Shown here one piece after another: positions 17,080-24,216 of a stretch of DNA of 64,000 nucleotides. Origin of the DNA: CAZFDT01 sp964518335. Lineage in GTDB: Bacteria > Planctomycetota > Phycisphaerae > Phycisphaerales > Phycisphaeraceae. The stretch lies in the NCBI GenBank assembly GCA_964518335.1, contig CAZFDT010000006.1, forward strand, positions 48,495-112,494. Reading direction: 5' to 3'. A program made the translations under genes and the position numbers. Positions within the stretch are counted from its first letter, which is position 1. Each line of letters starts with the position of its first letter. The notes under the pieces are model-generated. The model was given only the letters and a program-made list of their open reading frames with translations. It had not been told where the DNA came from and searched no databases.

Positions 17080-19839
17080 CTAGGCGCGGCCGGCGGCCTT
17101 GAACTCGGCGCCGGAGAGCATCTTGAGCTGGTAAGCGGTGAACGCGATCAGCAGGGCGCCCAGGACCCACGCCATCGCCGCGCCGGCGCCGAACTGCAGT
17201 TCCATGAACGTGCGGGTGAAGATCTCCAGACCCAGGATGTTGGTCGCGTCGCCCGGTCCGCCGCCGGTCAGCGCGAGGATGTAGTCCGTGCCGCCCTTGA
17301 ATGCACCGATCACCGCGGCGATGAACTGGATCGTGATGAGGTATTTCAGCCGTGGAATCGTGATGTAGAACAATTTCTGCCAGTGGTTGGCCCCGTCGAT
17401 GTCGGCCGCCTCGTACAGGTCGCCCTGCACCGTCTTGAGCGCGGCCAGGTACAGCAGGCATCCCGGCCCCGCGCCGGCCCAGACCAGCGGCAGCACCGTG
17501 CACAGCATCGCCAGTTGCGGCGAGGCGATCCATCGGATCGGCGCCAGCTCGAACCGGCCCACCAGCGACGAGAGGCACGTCATCGGCCCCATCGCCCACA
17601 GCGGGTAGAGCGTCAGTCCGACGAACACCAGCGCCACCGCAGCCGTCAAGCCGCGAAACGTCCACGTCGCCTCTGTCAGACGCCACGGCAGCATGACCAG
17701 AAACACCACCAGGCTCAGCCACAGACCCAGCACCGTCCACTTGACGATCGTCGCCATGATCCACGGCAGGTGGTTGAGCGAGAGAACGACCTGGTTGAGC
17801 ATGCCGTTGGGCGTGGCGTCGTAGAACTGCTTCCACAGGAACATGATGATGACCCCGGAGATGACTGCGGGCAGGTAGTAGATGGTTCGGAAAACGTACT
17901 TGAGCGTGGAGGTAGGCACCTCGTCGAGCAGAATGGCCAGCAGGATCGGCGGCCAGAAACCCAGCACGATCGACAGGGCCACGAAGTAGAGCGTGCGCCC
18001 CAGCGACGACCAGAACCGCGGGTCGAAAAGCACGTTGGCGTAGTTATCCACGCCCACCCACACGCTGTCCATCACAATGCGGTAGTCCGTCAACGAGATG
18101 CCCGCGCCCCAGACCAGCGGCACATAGAGCCAGCCGAGCGTCAGGAGCAGACCGGGCAACAGCAGCGCGTAGCCATAGATGTATTTGCGCCACTTGCGCC
18201 CTTCCGGGGGCACGGGCGAGACTTTGCTGAAGTAACGCCACACGGACACCATGCCCGCGATAAATACCAGGCCGACGACGGCCAACACGAGCGAGCCCAG
18301 CACGCGCCGCGTGCGCATGACGGATGGGGGGATGTTGCCCAGGACGCGGATGTTGACCTCGTTGGCCGAAGCTTCGAGCACCTGCTGGATCGCGGCCACG
18401 CGGCGATCGTGGTTCATGCCCTGGAGGTCCATTTCCAGCGCCTCGTGGATTGGCAGGGACAGGTGGCGGTAGATGTTCTGGGTGTTGCGGCCGAAGGGCT
18501 CGGGCACGCCGCCGGCCATGCCGGCCTCGAAGGCCTCCTGCCAGCCCTTGGGCACCTGGCGCAGCACGCGGTCGTGACCGAACCGGGCCAGCAGGCGCGG
18601 GTTGACGAACTGGCCAAAGCCGTTTTCCACGTACACGTCGGTGCGAATGCGCTGGGCCGTTTCGCCGGTGACGAACCAGATGTACCGCATCGTCGCCAGT
18701 TGCTGCTGGAGCGTCGAGCCGCGGTACACGCCCATCATGCGACAGTTGACCTCGGCGCTGGCGTTGCCGCTGGGGCCCATCGGCACGGCCGCGAGCCCCA
18801 CCAGTTGCGGGTTGAGCTCGCCGATGAGTTCCTCGTCGAGGTAGCCGAACTGCATGGCGACCTGGCCGCGTTGCCACATCAGGCCCAGCTCGCTGGAACC
18901 GATGTACACCGCGCCGCTGATTGTGCGGCCGTCGCGCTCGAAGGGCTCGTGCAGCAGCCGCCAGAGGAACTCGACGCCCACCGCCGCCTCACGCGTGCCG
19001 TAGGACGCGCGCCACGTCCCGTCCTCATCCTGCCTCACCGCCCGCGCGCCGGCAGAGACCAGGAACGTGTAGGCTCCCCAGCTCAGGTTCTGTCCGCCCG
19101 CGATCGCTAGGCCATACTGACCCCGCTCGGGCACCGTCAACCGCCGAGCATAGTCCAGCAATTCGTCCCAGGTGCGCGGCGGCCGGTCGGGATCCAGCCC
19201 CGCCGCCGCGAACAGGTCCTTGCGGTAGTGCAGGCCCATCACCAGCGTGCCCGTGGGAACCGCCCACACGTGTTTGCCCAGGCCGCGGCCGCTTTCATCC
19301 TCCCGATACACCACGGGCCACGCCGGCTCGGGCACGCGTTCGTGAATCAACTGCAGCGCGCTGGCCACCTCCGCCTCATCGGGATCCGCTTTCCAGCGGT
19401 CGCCGGCCACAATCTCCCGCACGTCCTCTCGCTGCGACAGCACGCGCGCCAGCAGCACCTCGATCGGTTCGAGAAACCCTTGCGTCAGATAGGTCGAGCT
19501 TTGCCGGAAGTTCACGTAGATCCCGTGCGGCGGAATCCCCGCCGCGATCGCCATCAACGGCCCCGAGTCCATCGCCGAGCCGCCCACGCTGGGCATCACG
19601 AACGGCTCAACCTGGTAGTTGGGCCACTGCTCCGAAAACACACGCACCACCGCGCGACTCGCCAACGCCGACACGTTCGTCGCCGACGGGCTGGGAATGT
19701 CCTGCATGCGGATACTCACCCGCGACGCCTGATCTGCGGCGCGTGCGATGGGCACACCGACGATGGCCGCCAGCGCGATCCCACAGAGCACCCGTGTGAC
19801 GTGGAGACAAGTATGCCTGTGTGTGAAACAGTGTGCCAT
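17080..19839 (-). CDS. Fusion of solute-binding protein and ABC permease (MalE-MalF-like)
   Basis: Membrane protein of about 919 residues. A signal-anchor stretch (LHVTRVLCGIALAAIVGVPI) precedes an extracytoplasmic sugar-binding domain of family 1 (about 30-480; LFAAAGLDPDRPPRTWDELL is characteristic). A TM helix near 505-530 (VLGSLVLAVVGLVFIAGMVS) then leads to a MalF-like permease (about 545-919), with EAA loop LYEAADIDGANHWQKLFYIT and the ending typical of the family. Normally these are two genes. The start at 19839 (MAHCF) avoids an 83-base overlap with the aldolase gene; ATG 19947 is possible. No ATPase gene is present, so a shared MsmX-like ATPase is needed. The aldolase and dehydrogenase upstream suggest a sugar acid or oligouronate as substrate. 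Confidence 0.85.
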   Translation of the reverse strand: MAHCFTHRHTCLHVTRVLCGIALAAIVGVPIARAADQASRVSIRMQDIPSPSATNVSALASRAVVRVFSEQWPNYQVEPFVMPSVGGSAMDSGPLMAIAAGIPPHGIYVNFRQSSTYLTQGFLEPIEVLLARVLSQREDVREIVAGDRWKADPDEAEVASALQLIHERVPEPAWPVVYREDESGRGLGKHVWAVPTGTLVMGLHYRKDLFAAAGLDPDRPPRTWDELLDYARRLTVPERGQYGLAIAGGQNLSWGAYTFLVSAGARAVRQDEDGTWRASYGTREAAVGVEFLWRLLHEPFERDGRTISGAVYIGSSELGLMWQRGQVAMQFGYLDEELIGELNPQLVGLAAVPMGPSGNASAEVNCRMMGVYRGSTLQQQLATMRYIWFVTGETAQRIRTDVYVENGFGQFVNPRLLARFGHDRVLRQVPKGWQEAFEAGMAGGVPEPFGRNTQNIYRHLSLPIHEALEMDLQGMNHDRRVAAIQQVLEASANEVNIRVLGNIPPSVMRTRRVLGSLVLAVVGLVFIAGMVSVWRYFSKVSPVPPEGRKWRKYIYGYALLLPGLLLTLGWLYVPLVWGAGISLTDYRIVMDSVWVGVDNYANVLFDPRFWSSLGRTLYFVALSIVLGFWPPILLAILLDEVPTSTLKYVFRTIYYLPAVISGVIIMFLWKQFYDATPNGMLNQVVLSLNHLPWIMATIVKWTVLGLWLSLVVFLVMLPWRLTEATWTFRGLTAAVALVFVGLTLYPLWAMGPMTCLSSLVGRFELAPIRWIASPQLAMLCTVLPLVWAGAGPGCLLYLAALKTVQGDLYEAADIDGANHWQKLFYITIPRLKYLITIQFIAAVIGAFKGGTDYILALTGGGPGDATNILGLEIFTRTFMELQFGAGAAMAWVLGALLIAFTAYQLKMLSGAEFKAAGRA

Positions 19840-19864
19840 GCTGAAGCGTCCGGTGCGGAGTGCG

Positions 19865-20677
19865 TCACCTGTCCGCGGCAGTTGCCGTCGTGATGCATTC
19901 GGAGAATGGGTGAACAAACGGGAGGGTGTCAAGAAGACGGCGGTCATCCGTATCGAGGGTGGGCGATCCTACTTGCTTTCTGACGTCGTGCGAACGGGTG
20001 AGGAACGGTGACAGCGCCTGGGTCAATTCGGCGAGTTTGGGATTGGCCTGTGCCGCCTGATAGTTTGAGCCCATCAGCACATCCCAGCCCGATCCGAGAA
20101 CCGCGGCGCCGGCCAAGGTATAGGGCTCGATCTTGTCCAGGGTGACGCCTCCGGTGACAAACAGCGGGAGCAGGCCGTGGAACGGCGCGCTGGCCAGAAT
20201 GCGGATGCGACCCGCTTCGCCAGTGCCTGCGACATAGAAAAGCTTGGCGAAGTGTGCGCCGGCTTCCAGCACGCGCACAGCCTCCCACGCGGTTTCGACC
20301 CCGGGGATCATCACGTGTCCACCCGCCAGCCGCGCGATGGATCGTTCCGACAAAGGCAGCGCGCTGACGAAGCCGTGAACGCCCAGGTCGGCCAACTCGT
20401 CAAGCGAGGGGAAGTCGGGGCGTCGCAGTCGCAGATGGGTCAGCAGTCGGCCGTCATCCACGACACTGCCCACCAGCACCGTCAGATCCGGGAACTGGCG
20501 GACGACACGGCGGATGTCGTCGCGCACGTCTGATCGGCGGCACGTGATCTCCACGACGTTCGCCCCCGCGGCGACCGACGCCTCGGCCAGCGCGACCGCG
20601 TCAAACGCATCCGCGACGAAGATGGGCACAAAGCCCTGCCACAGGACCCTCAGGTAGTGCTCCACGGTTTGAGTCAT
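19865..20677 (-). CDS. KDPG/KHG aldolase-like enzyme
   Basis: Class I aldolase of 270 residues, longer than the usual 205-215 because of an insertion after residue 75 and a C-terminal extension of about 40 residues. The conserved catalytic glutamate is Glu43 (VVEITCRRSD) and the Schiff-base lysine is Lys145 (AHFAKLFYVA), with the phosphate-binding region VTGGVTLDKIEPYTLAGAAV. Enzymes of this family split 2-keto-3-deoxy-6-phosphogluconate or 4-hydroxy-2-oxoglutarate to pyruvate plus an aldehyde, in uronate and sugar-acid breakdown. The ATG overlaps the stop of the dehydrogenase by four bases (ATGA), so translation is coupled. Confidence 0.85.
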   Translation of the reverse strand: MTQTVEHYLRVLWQGFVPIFVADAFDAVALAEASVAAGANVVEITCRRSDVRDDIRRVVRQFPDLTVLVGSVVDDGRLLTHLRLRRPDFPSLDELADLGVHGFVSALPLSERSIARLAGGHVMIPGVETAWEAVRVLEAGAHFAKLFYVAGTGEAGRIRILASAPFHGLLPLFVTGGVTLDKIEPYTLAGAAVLGSGWDVLMGSNYQAAQANPKLAELTQALSPFLTRSHDVRKQVGSPTLDTDDRRLLDTLPFVHPFSECITTATAADR

Positions 20678-21654
20678 CGCCAGGTCCCTTGGGGTGTTGC
20701 AACGATCTGTTCCCAGGCCTGTTGCAGCTTGCTCACAAAGTGCAGCATGACTTTGGCCTGGGCCTCGACGGTGCAGCCGCCGATGTGCGGCGTGATGATC
20801 AGGTTGTCGTGCGCAGCCGCATAACGCAGCAGCGGTCGCAGGTTGCGGTCTGCATCGCGCTCGCCAGTGATGACGTCCAGCCCCGCCGCGGCAAGGCGGC
20901 CGCTTTCCAGCGCCGCGAGCAAAGCGTCCTCATCGATGACGTCCCCGCGCGAGGTATTGACAAGCACCGCGCCACGTTTCATCCGAGCGAACTCGGCAGC
21001 ACCCATCAGACCACGGGTGGAGTCGTCCAGGTGCACGTGGATCGAAACGATGTCGGATTCAGCCAGCAAGTCGTGAAGCGGCATGCAAACGACCTCAGGA
21101 TCGCTTGCGCCCCGAGGGTCCGTGGCGATCACGCGCATCCCGAACGCGCGTCCGAATCGCCCCATCATCGACCCCAGTCGGCCATAGCCCACGACGCCCA
21201 GCGTGCGCCCGATCAACTCGTGACCACGCACCGCCATGGCATTCCACCCGCCCGCGCGCACCTGACGCAACGCCTCACGCATGCGGCGGCTGCAGGCCAG
21301 CACCAGCAGCCACGCCAGCTCCGCCGTGGACTGCACGCTGTCAAGCAGGGCACGGTCATCCTTGATGGTCACCACCCGGATGCCACGGGCCTCGGCGACC
21401 CGCACGGCGATGTGATCGCTGCCGGTGGACGGCGTGCCGATGATACGCAGATCCGGCGCCGCGTCGATGAGGGCCTGGCTCACCTCGTGCGACAGGCGCG
21501 GCACCAGAATGTCCTGCCCCTGCATTCGCTCGACAAGTTCCTCAGTGGTTGGCGACGCAACGGTTAACTGCGCAAATGCCTCCAGGTGCGATCGAACCTC
21601 GGGCACATCGTCCAGAATGTCAGGCCACGTCCACAACAGGCGCGGTTTGCTCAT
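20674..21654 (-). CDS. D-2-hydroxyacid dehydrogenase (SerA/GhrB-like)
   Basis: NAD-dependent dehydrogenase of 326 residues. The cofactor motif is GVVGYGRLG (153-161), and the catalytic triad of the family is present: Arg236 (NTSRGDVID), Glu265 and His290 (TPHIGG). It lacks a regulatory ACT domain, so it is not a full SerA of the serine pathway; a role in reducing or oxidising a 2-hydroxy/2-keto acid from sugar acid breakdown fits its place ahead of the KDPG-type aldolase. The MSKPRLL start has AGGGAGG at 5 bases. A 12-codon mini-ORF ends in TGATG over this start. First gene of the minus-strand operon to 15229. Confidence 0.88.
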   Translation of the reverse strand: MSKPRLLWTWPDILDDVPEVRSHLEAFAQLTVASPTTEELVERMQGQDILVPRLSHEVSQALIDAAPDLRIIGTPSTGSDHIAVRVAEARGIRVVTIKDDRALLDSVQSTAELAWLLVLACSRRMREALRQVRAGGWNAMAVRGHELIGRTLGVVGYGRLGSMMGRFGRAFGMRVIATDPRGASDPEVVCMPLHDLLAESDIVSIHVHLDDSTRGLMGAAEFARMKRGAVLVNTSRGDVIDEDALLAALESGRLAAAGLDVITGERDADRNLRPLLRYAAAHDNLIITPHIGGCTVEAQAKVMLHFVSKLQQAWEQIVATPQGTWR

Positions 21655-21692
21655 CACCGCCTCCCTGTGTCGTCGGCAACCGGCATCATCAC
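21654..21692 (-). CDS. Possible 12-residue leader mini-ORF
   Basis: GTG-started frame of 12 codons (reads VMMPVADDTGRR) with AGGAGG at 6 bases. Its TGA overlaps the ATG of the dehydrogenase gene (TGATG), and the dehydrogenase has its own ribosome binding site inside it. This layout suits translational coupling, but a frame this short can arise by chance. Confidence 0.25.
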   Translation of the reverse strand: MMMPVADDTGRR

Positions 21693-21981
21693 GATCGTCC
21701 TCCTCGATCCGCAACGAGCAGCTCATGACGTCCCGCATTCAGGATACGCCCATCCGGTAGAACGGCGACCGTTCGTGGCGGCACCGTCGCCTCCAGCCTC
21801 AAGCCCGATGGCGTTCTGAGACACGCCATCGCCACCTCACCCGCCGGGGTAAGAATCATACCGTTTGCTCGCGTCGCTGCGCAGGGCTACTTGGTCAATG
21901 TCACCGATGAACGCGGGCTGATGGTGTCCACGAGCCACGAGATGGTGCCGTAGCTGCTTCCGCAGAAGTCGCGGGCTCGAT
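21655..21981. other. Intergenic stretch upstream of the dehydrogenase operon
   Basis: 327 bases between the PhoH gene end and the dehydrogenase start. It holds the dehydrogenase ribosome binding site, the mini-ORF at 21654-21692 and presumably the operon promoter; no clear -35/-10 pair or palindrome like sites A-D was found. No terminator with a T tract is seen for the PhoH gene. Confidence 0.4.
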
Positions 21982-23517
21982 TTACAGCTTGTCTGCCGCG
22001 AGCGAGGCCAGCTCGCTGCGTTCGCTCCTGGCGAGGGTCATGTGGCCGACGAGGGGTTGACCCTTGAGGCGTTCGACGGTGTAGGACAGGCCGTTGCTGG
22101 ACGAGTCGAGGTAGGGGTTGTCGATCTGACCGACGTCGCCGGTGAGGACGATCTTGGTGCCCTCGCCCACGCGGCTGATGATGGTCTTGACCTCGTGAGG
22201 CGTGAGGTTCTGGGCCTCGTCCACGATGATGAACTGGTGCGGGATGCTGCGGCCGCGGATGTAGGTGAGCGGTTCGAGCACGACCTGGCCGCTGTCCATG
22301 ACGCGCTTGACGCGCTGCTCGGGGGTCTTGGAGTCGGCGTGCTGGCCGGTAAGACCGCTGCCGCGCGTGCTCATGAGGTAGCTGAGGTTGTCGAAGATCG
22401 GCTGCATCCAGGCTTCGAGCTTTTCGTCCTTGGTGCCGGGCAGGTAGCCGATGTCGCGGCCCATGGGCATGATCGGGCGTGCGACCAGTAGCTTGTCGTA
22501 GCGTTGCTCGGTGACGACCTTGGCGATGCCCGCGGCGAGGGCGAGCAGCGTCTTGCCGGTGCCGGCCGTACCCAGCAGCGTGACGAGCTTGATCTCGTCA
22601 TCGAGGAGCAGATCCAGGGCCATGGTCTGTTGCAGGTTGCGGGCCATGATGCCGCTGACGGGCTTTCGCGGGCCATGGATAGGGATGAGGTGGTCGGTGT
22701 CCGCCAGTCGCCGCGCCAGGCCGGTGTGAGAGTCGTCCATGGCGTCGCGCAGTTGCACGTACTGGTTGGCGTAGAGGGTCACTGCAGCGGTTTTGCCGTC
22801 GGGCGTCTGTTCGACGAGATAGTCGCCCAGGCGGGCGATCTCGACCTGTTTTTCCTCGTAGAGCGAGTCGATGATCTCGCCGGGGACGGTGAGCGTGGCG
22901 TGGCCGGCGTAAAGGCGGTCGATATCGACCTTCTGGGCCTCGAAGTCTTCGACGGTGATGCCCAGGGCGTCGCTCTTGATGCGGACGTTGATGTCCTTGG
23001 TGATGAGGATGGCGCGTTTGCCCTGCTCCTTGAGTTTCCAGGCGACGCCGATGATGCGGTGGTCGGGGGTGTCCTCCTGGAGGGCGGGGGGCCTGCCGTC
23101 GGTGGCGAAGTCGATGCGGACGGTGCCGCCGTGGCCGTTCCACTTGACGCCCTCGGCGAGGTGGCCCTTTTCGCGGAGCTGATCGAGGTGTCGGATCACT
23201 TCACGGGCATTGCGGCCGACGTCGTCGTTCTGCTTCTTGAGCCGGTCGAGCTCTTCGAGCACGGCGAAGGGAATGACCACCTCGTTGTCGTCGAACATGA
23301 AGATCGAGGCGGGGTTGTGCAGCAACACGTTCGTGTCGAGGATGAAGCTCTTGGTGTGCGGCGGGGCGTGGTGGGGCGGCTGGGCCTTGCCGGAGCGGCG
23401 GTCGGTATGAGGGGAATGGCCGGCGGCGGGCGGTTCCAATTCGGCGATCGACTTGTCGGTCAAGACTCGTGCCTCCGAAGGACGGGTCCCGGTTGACGCC
23501 GGGGTTGCGTCCTTCAC
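21982..23517 (-). CDS. PhoH family protein with N-terminal PIN domain
   Basis: Protein of 511 residues of the PIN-PhoH (YlaK-like) group. An unstructured N-terminus leads to a PIN nuclease domain (about 55-200; KSFILDTNVLLHNPASIFMF holds the first metal-binding Asp, and ITKDINVRIKSDALG a later one) and a PhoH ATPase domain with Walker A GTAGTGKT near residues 315-322 and Walker B FIIVDEAQNL. PhoH-type ATPases are thought to act as RNA helicases or in RNA processing, and the PIN domain would give nuclease activity. The gene is divergent from rpmB. Start taken at 23517; the basic, proline-rich first 50 residues may be partly untranslated. Confidence 0.9.
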   Translation of the reverse strand: MKDATPASTGTRPSEARVLTDKSIAELEPPAAGHSPHTDRRSGKAQPPHHAPPHTKSFILDTNVLLHNPASIFMFDDNEVVIPFAVLEELDRLKKQNDDVGRNAREVIRHLDQLREKGHLAEGVKWNGHGGTVRIDFATDGRPPALQEDTPDHRIIGVAWKLKEQGKRAILITKDINVRIKSDALGITVEDFEAQKVDIDRLYAGHATLTVPGEIIDSLYEEKQVEIARLGDYLVEQTPDGKTAAVTLYANQYVQLRDAMDDSHTGLARRLADTDHLIPIHGPRKPVSGIMARNLQQTMALDLLLDDEIKLVTLLGTAGTGKTLLALAAGIAKVVTEQRYDKLLVARPIMPMGRDIGYLPGTKDEKLEAWMQPIFDNLSYLMSTRGSGLTGQHADSKTPEQRVKRVMDSGQVVLEPLTYIRGRSIPHQFIIVDEAQNLTPHEVKTIISRVGEGTKIVLTGDVGQIDNPYLDSSSNGLSYTVERLKGQPLVGHMTLARSERSELASLAADKL

Positions 23518-23563
23518 GGTTATCGGCTGATTCTAGTCGCGTCCCCAGCGATTTGCGCGCGAT

Positions 23564-23593
23564 TTGCACAAGGGCCGCGACGTTTGCTAGACT
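23564..23593 (+). promoter_or_regulatory. Putative promoter of rpmB
   Basis: TTGCAC (23564-23569), an 18-base spacer and TAGACT (23588-23593), ending 36 bases before the rpmB ATG. Both boxes match four of six consensus bases, so this is a moderate candidate. Confidence 0.5.
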
Positions 23594-23629
23594 CTACGAT
23601 TCGCACCACGATCCCCAGAGGGCCTCCCG

Positions 23630-23908
23630 ATGCCGCGCGTCTGTGCATATACAGGAAAGAAGACCACCACCGGCCGCAGCTACCGCCACCGCGGTAAGGC
23701 CAAGTACCTCGGCGGCGTGGGCACCAAGGTGACCAGTAAAGTCAAGCGCACCTTCCGCCCGAATCTGCAGAAGGTCTCGGCCGTGATCGACGGTGAAGTC
23801 AAGCGCATCAAGGCTTCGACCCGTGCCCTGCGCATGGGCATGGTGGTCAAGCCGCTCAAGCGCAAGTATGTTTACAAGCCCCAGGCCGACACTCAGGAGG
23901 CGGCCTGA
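23630..23908 (+). CDS. rpmB: 50S ribosomal protein L28
   Basis: Ribosomal protein L28 of 92 residues, a little longer than the common 62-78. The signature is present: VCAYTGKKTTTG near the start, then a basic stretch with KVKRTFRPNLQKVSAVIDGE, typical of the L28 core. The usual zinc-type cysteines of some L28 proteins are absent apart from Cys5. It stands alone, without rpmG beside it, divergent from the PhoH gene and 308 bases ahead of dnaG. A hairpin at 23926-23955 followed by a T run probably ends its transcript. Confidence 0.93.
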   Translation: MPRVCAYTGKKTTTGRSYRHRGKAKYLGGVGTKVTSKVKRTFRPNLQKVSAVIDGEVKRIKASTRALRMGMVVKPLKRKYVYKPQADTQEAA

Positions 23909-23925
23909 ACCGCCTGGCGAAGCTG

Positions 23926-23969
23926 GGCAGGCCCGCCCTCATGGCCACGCCTGCCATCGCACGATTTTT
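23926..23969 (+). terminator. Probable terminator of rpmB
   Basis: GGCAGGC (23926-23932) pairs with GCCTGCC (23949-23955) around a 16-base loop; a run of six T follows at about 23964-23969, eight bases after the stem. The gap before the T run makes it less than ideal. Confidence 0.45.
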
Positions 23970-24216
23970 TGAGGACAATTCAGCCGTTGGGTTGACCAAG
24001 GCCCAAGCGGTGATAAAGCTTATCTGTACTCCCGGGCCGACCCTGTGTCGGCCGGGACCACGTAGATGACTGGCCGGGTCCGACATCGACGAGCCCAACC
24101 TCACCCGACACTGGGCACGATGGACCCCGACGACCGGCCGCCAACCTGACTCGATACACCCGCCCTCACCGGCGGGGCAGGACCCGGCAGCGCTCACGGC
24201 GCCGGGGGCGGTTCGC
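23970..24216. other. Intergenic stretch upstream of dnaG
   Basis: No coding frame seems convincing here. A strong GC hairpin lies at 24032-24056 (arms pairing CCGGGCCGAC with GTCGGCCGG, one bulge) without a T tract. A TTGACC near 23994 is a possible -35 box but no good -10 box is found at the right distance. The region presumably carries the promoter and leader of the dnaG-rpoD operon. Confidence 0.4.

Noticed and set aside
19840..19947. Longer start for the binding-protein/permease fusion
   Set aside because: It would overlap the aldolase gene by 83 bases and add residues before the signal sequence; 19839 is preferred, though not proven.
22504..23496. Long plus-strand ORF (330 codons) opposite the PhoH gene
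   Set aside because: It is the antisense shadow of a well-identified PIN-PhoH gene in high-GC DNA, with Val/Asp/Gly-rich composition and no family resemblance.
24032..24056. Strong GC hairpin upstream of dnaG as a terminator
   Set aside because: No T tract follows; kept only as a structure in the intergenic description.
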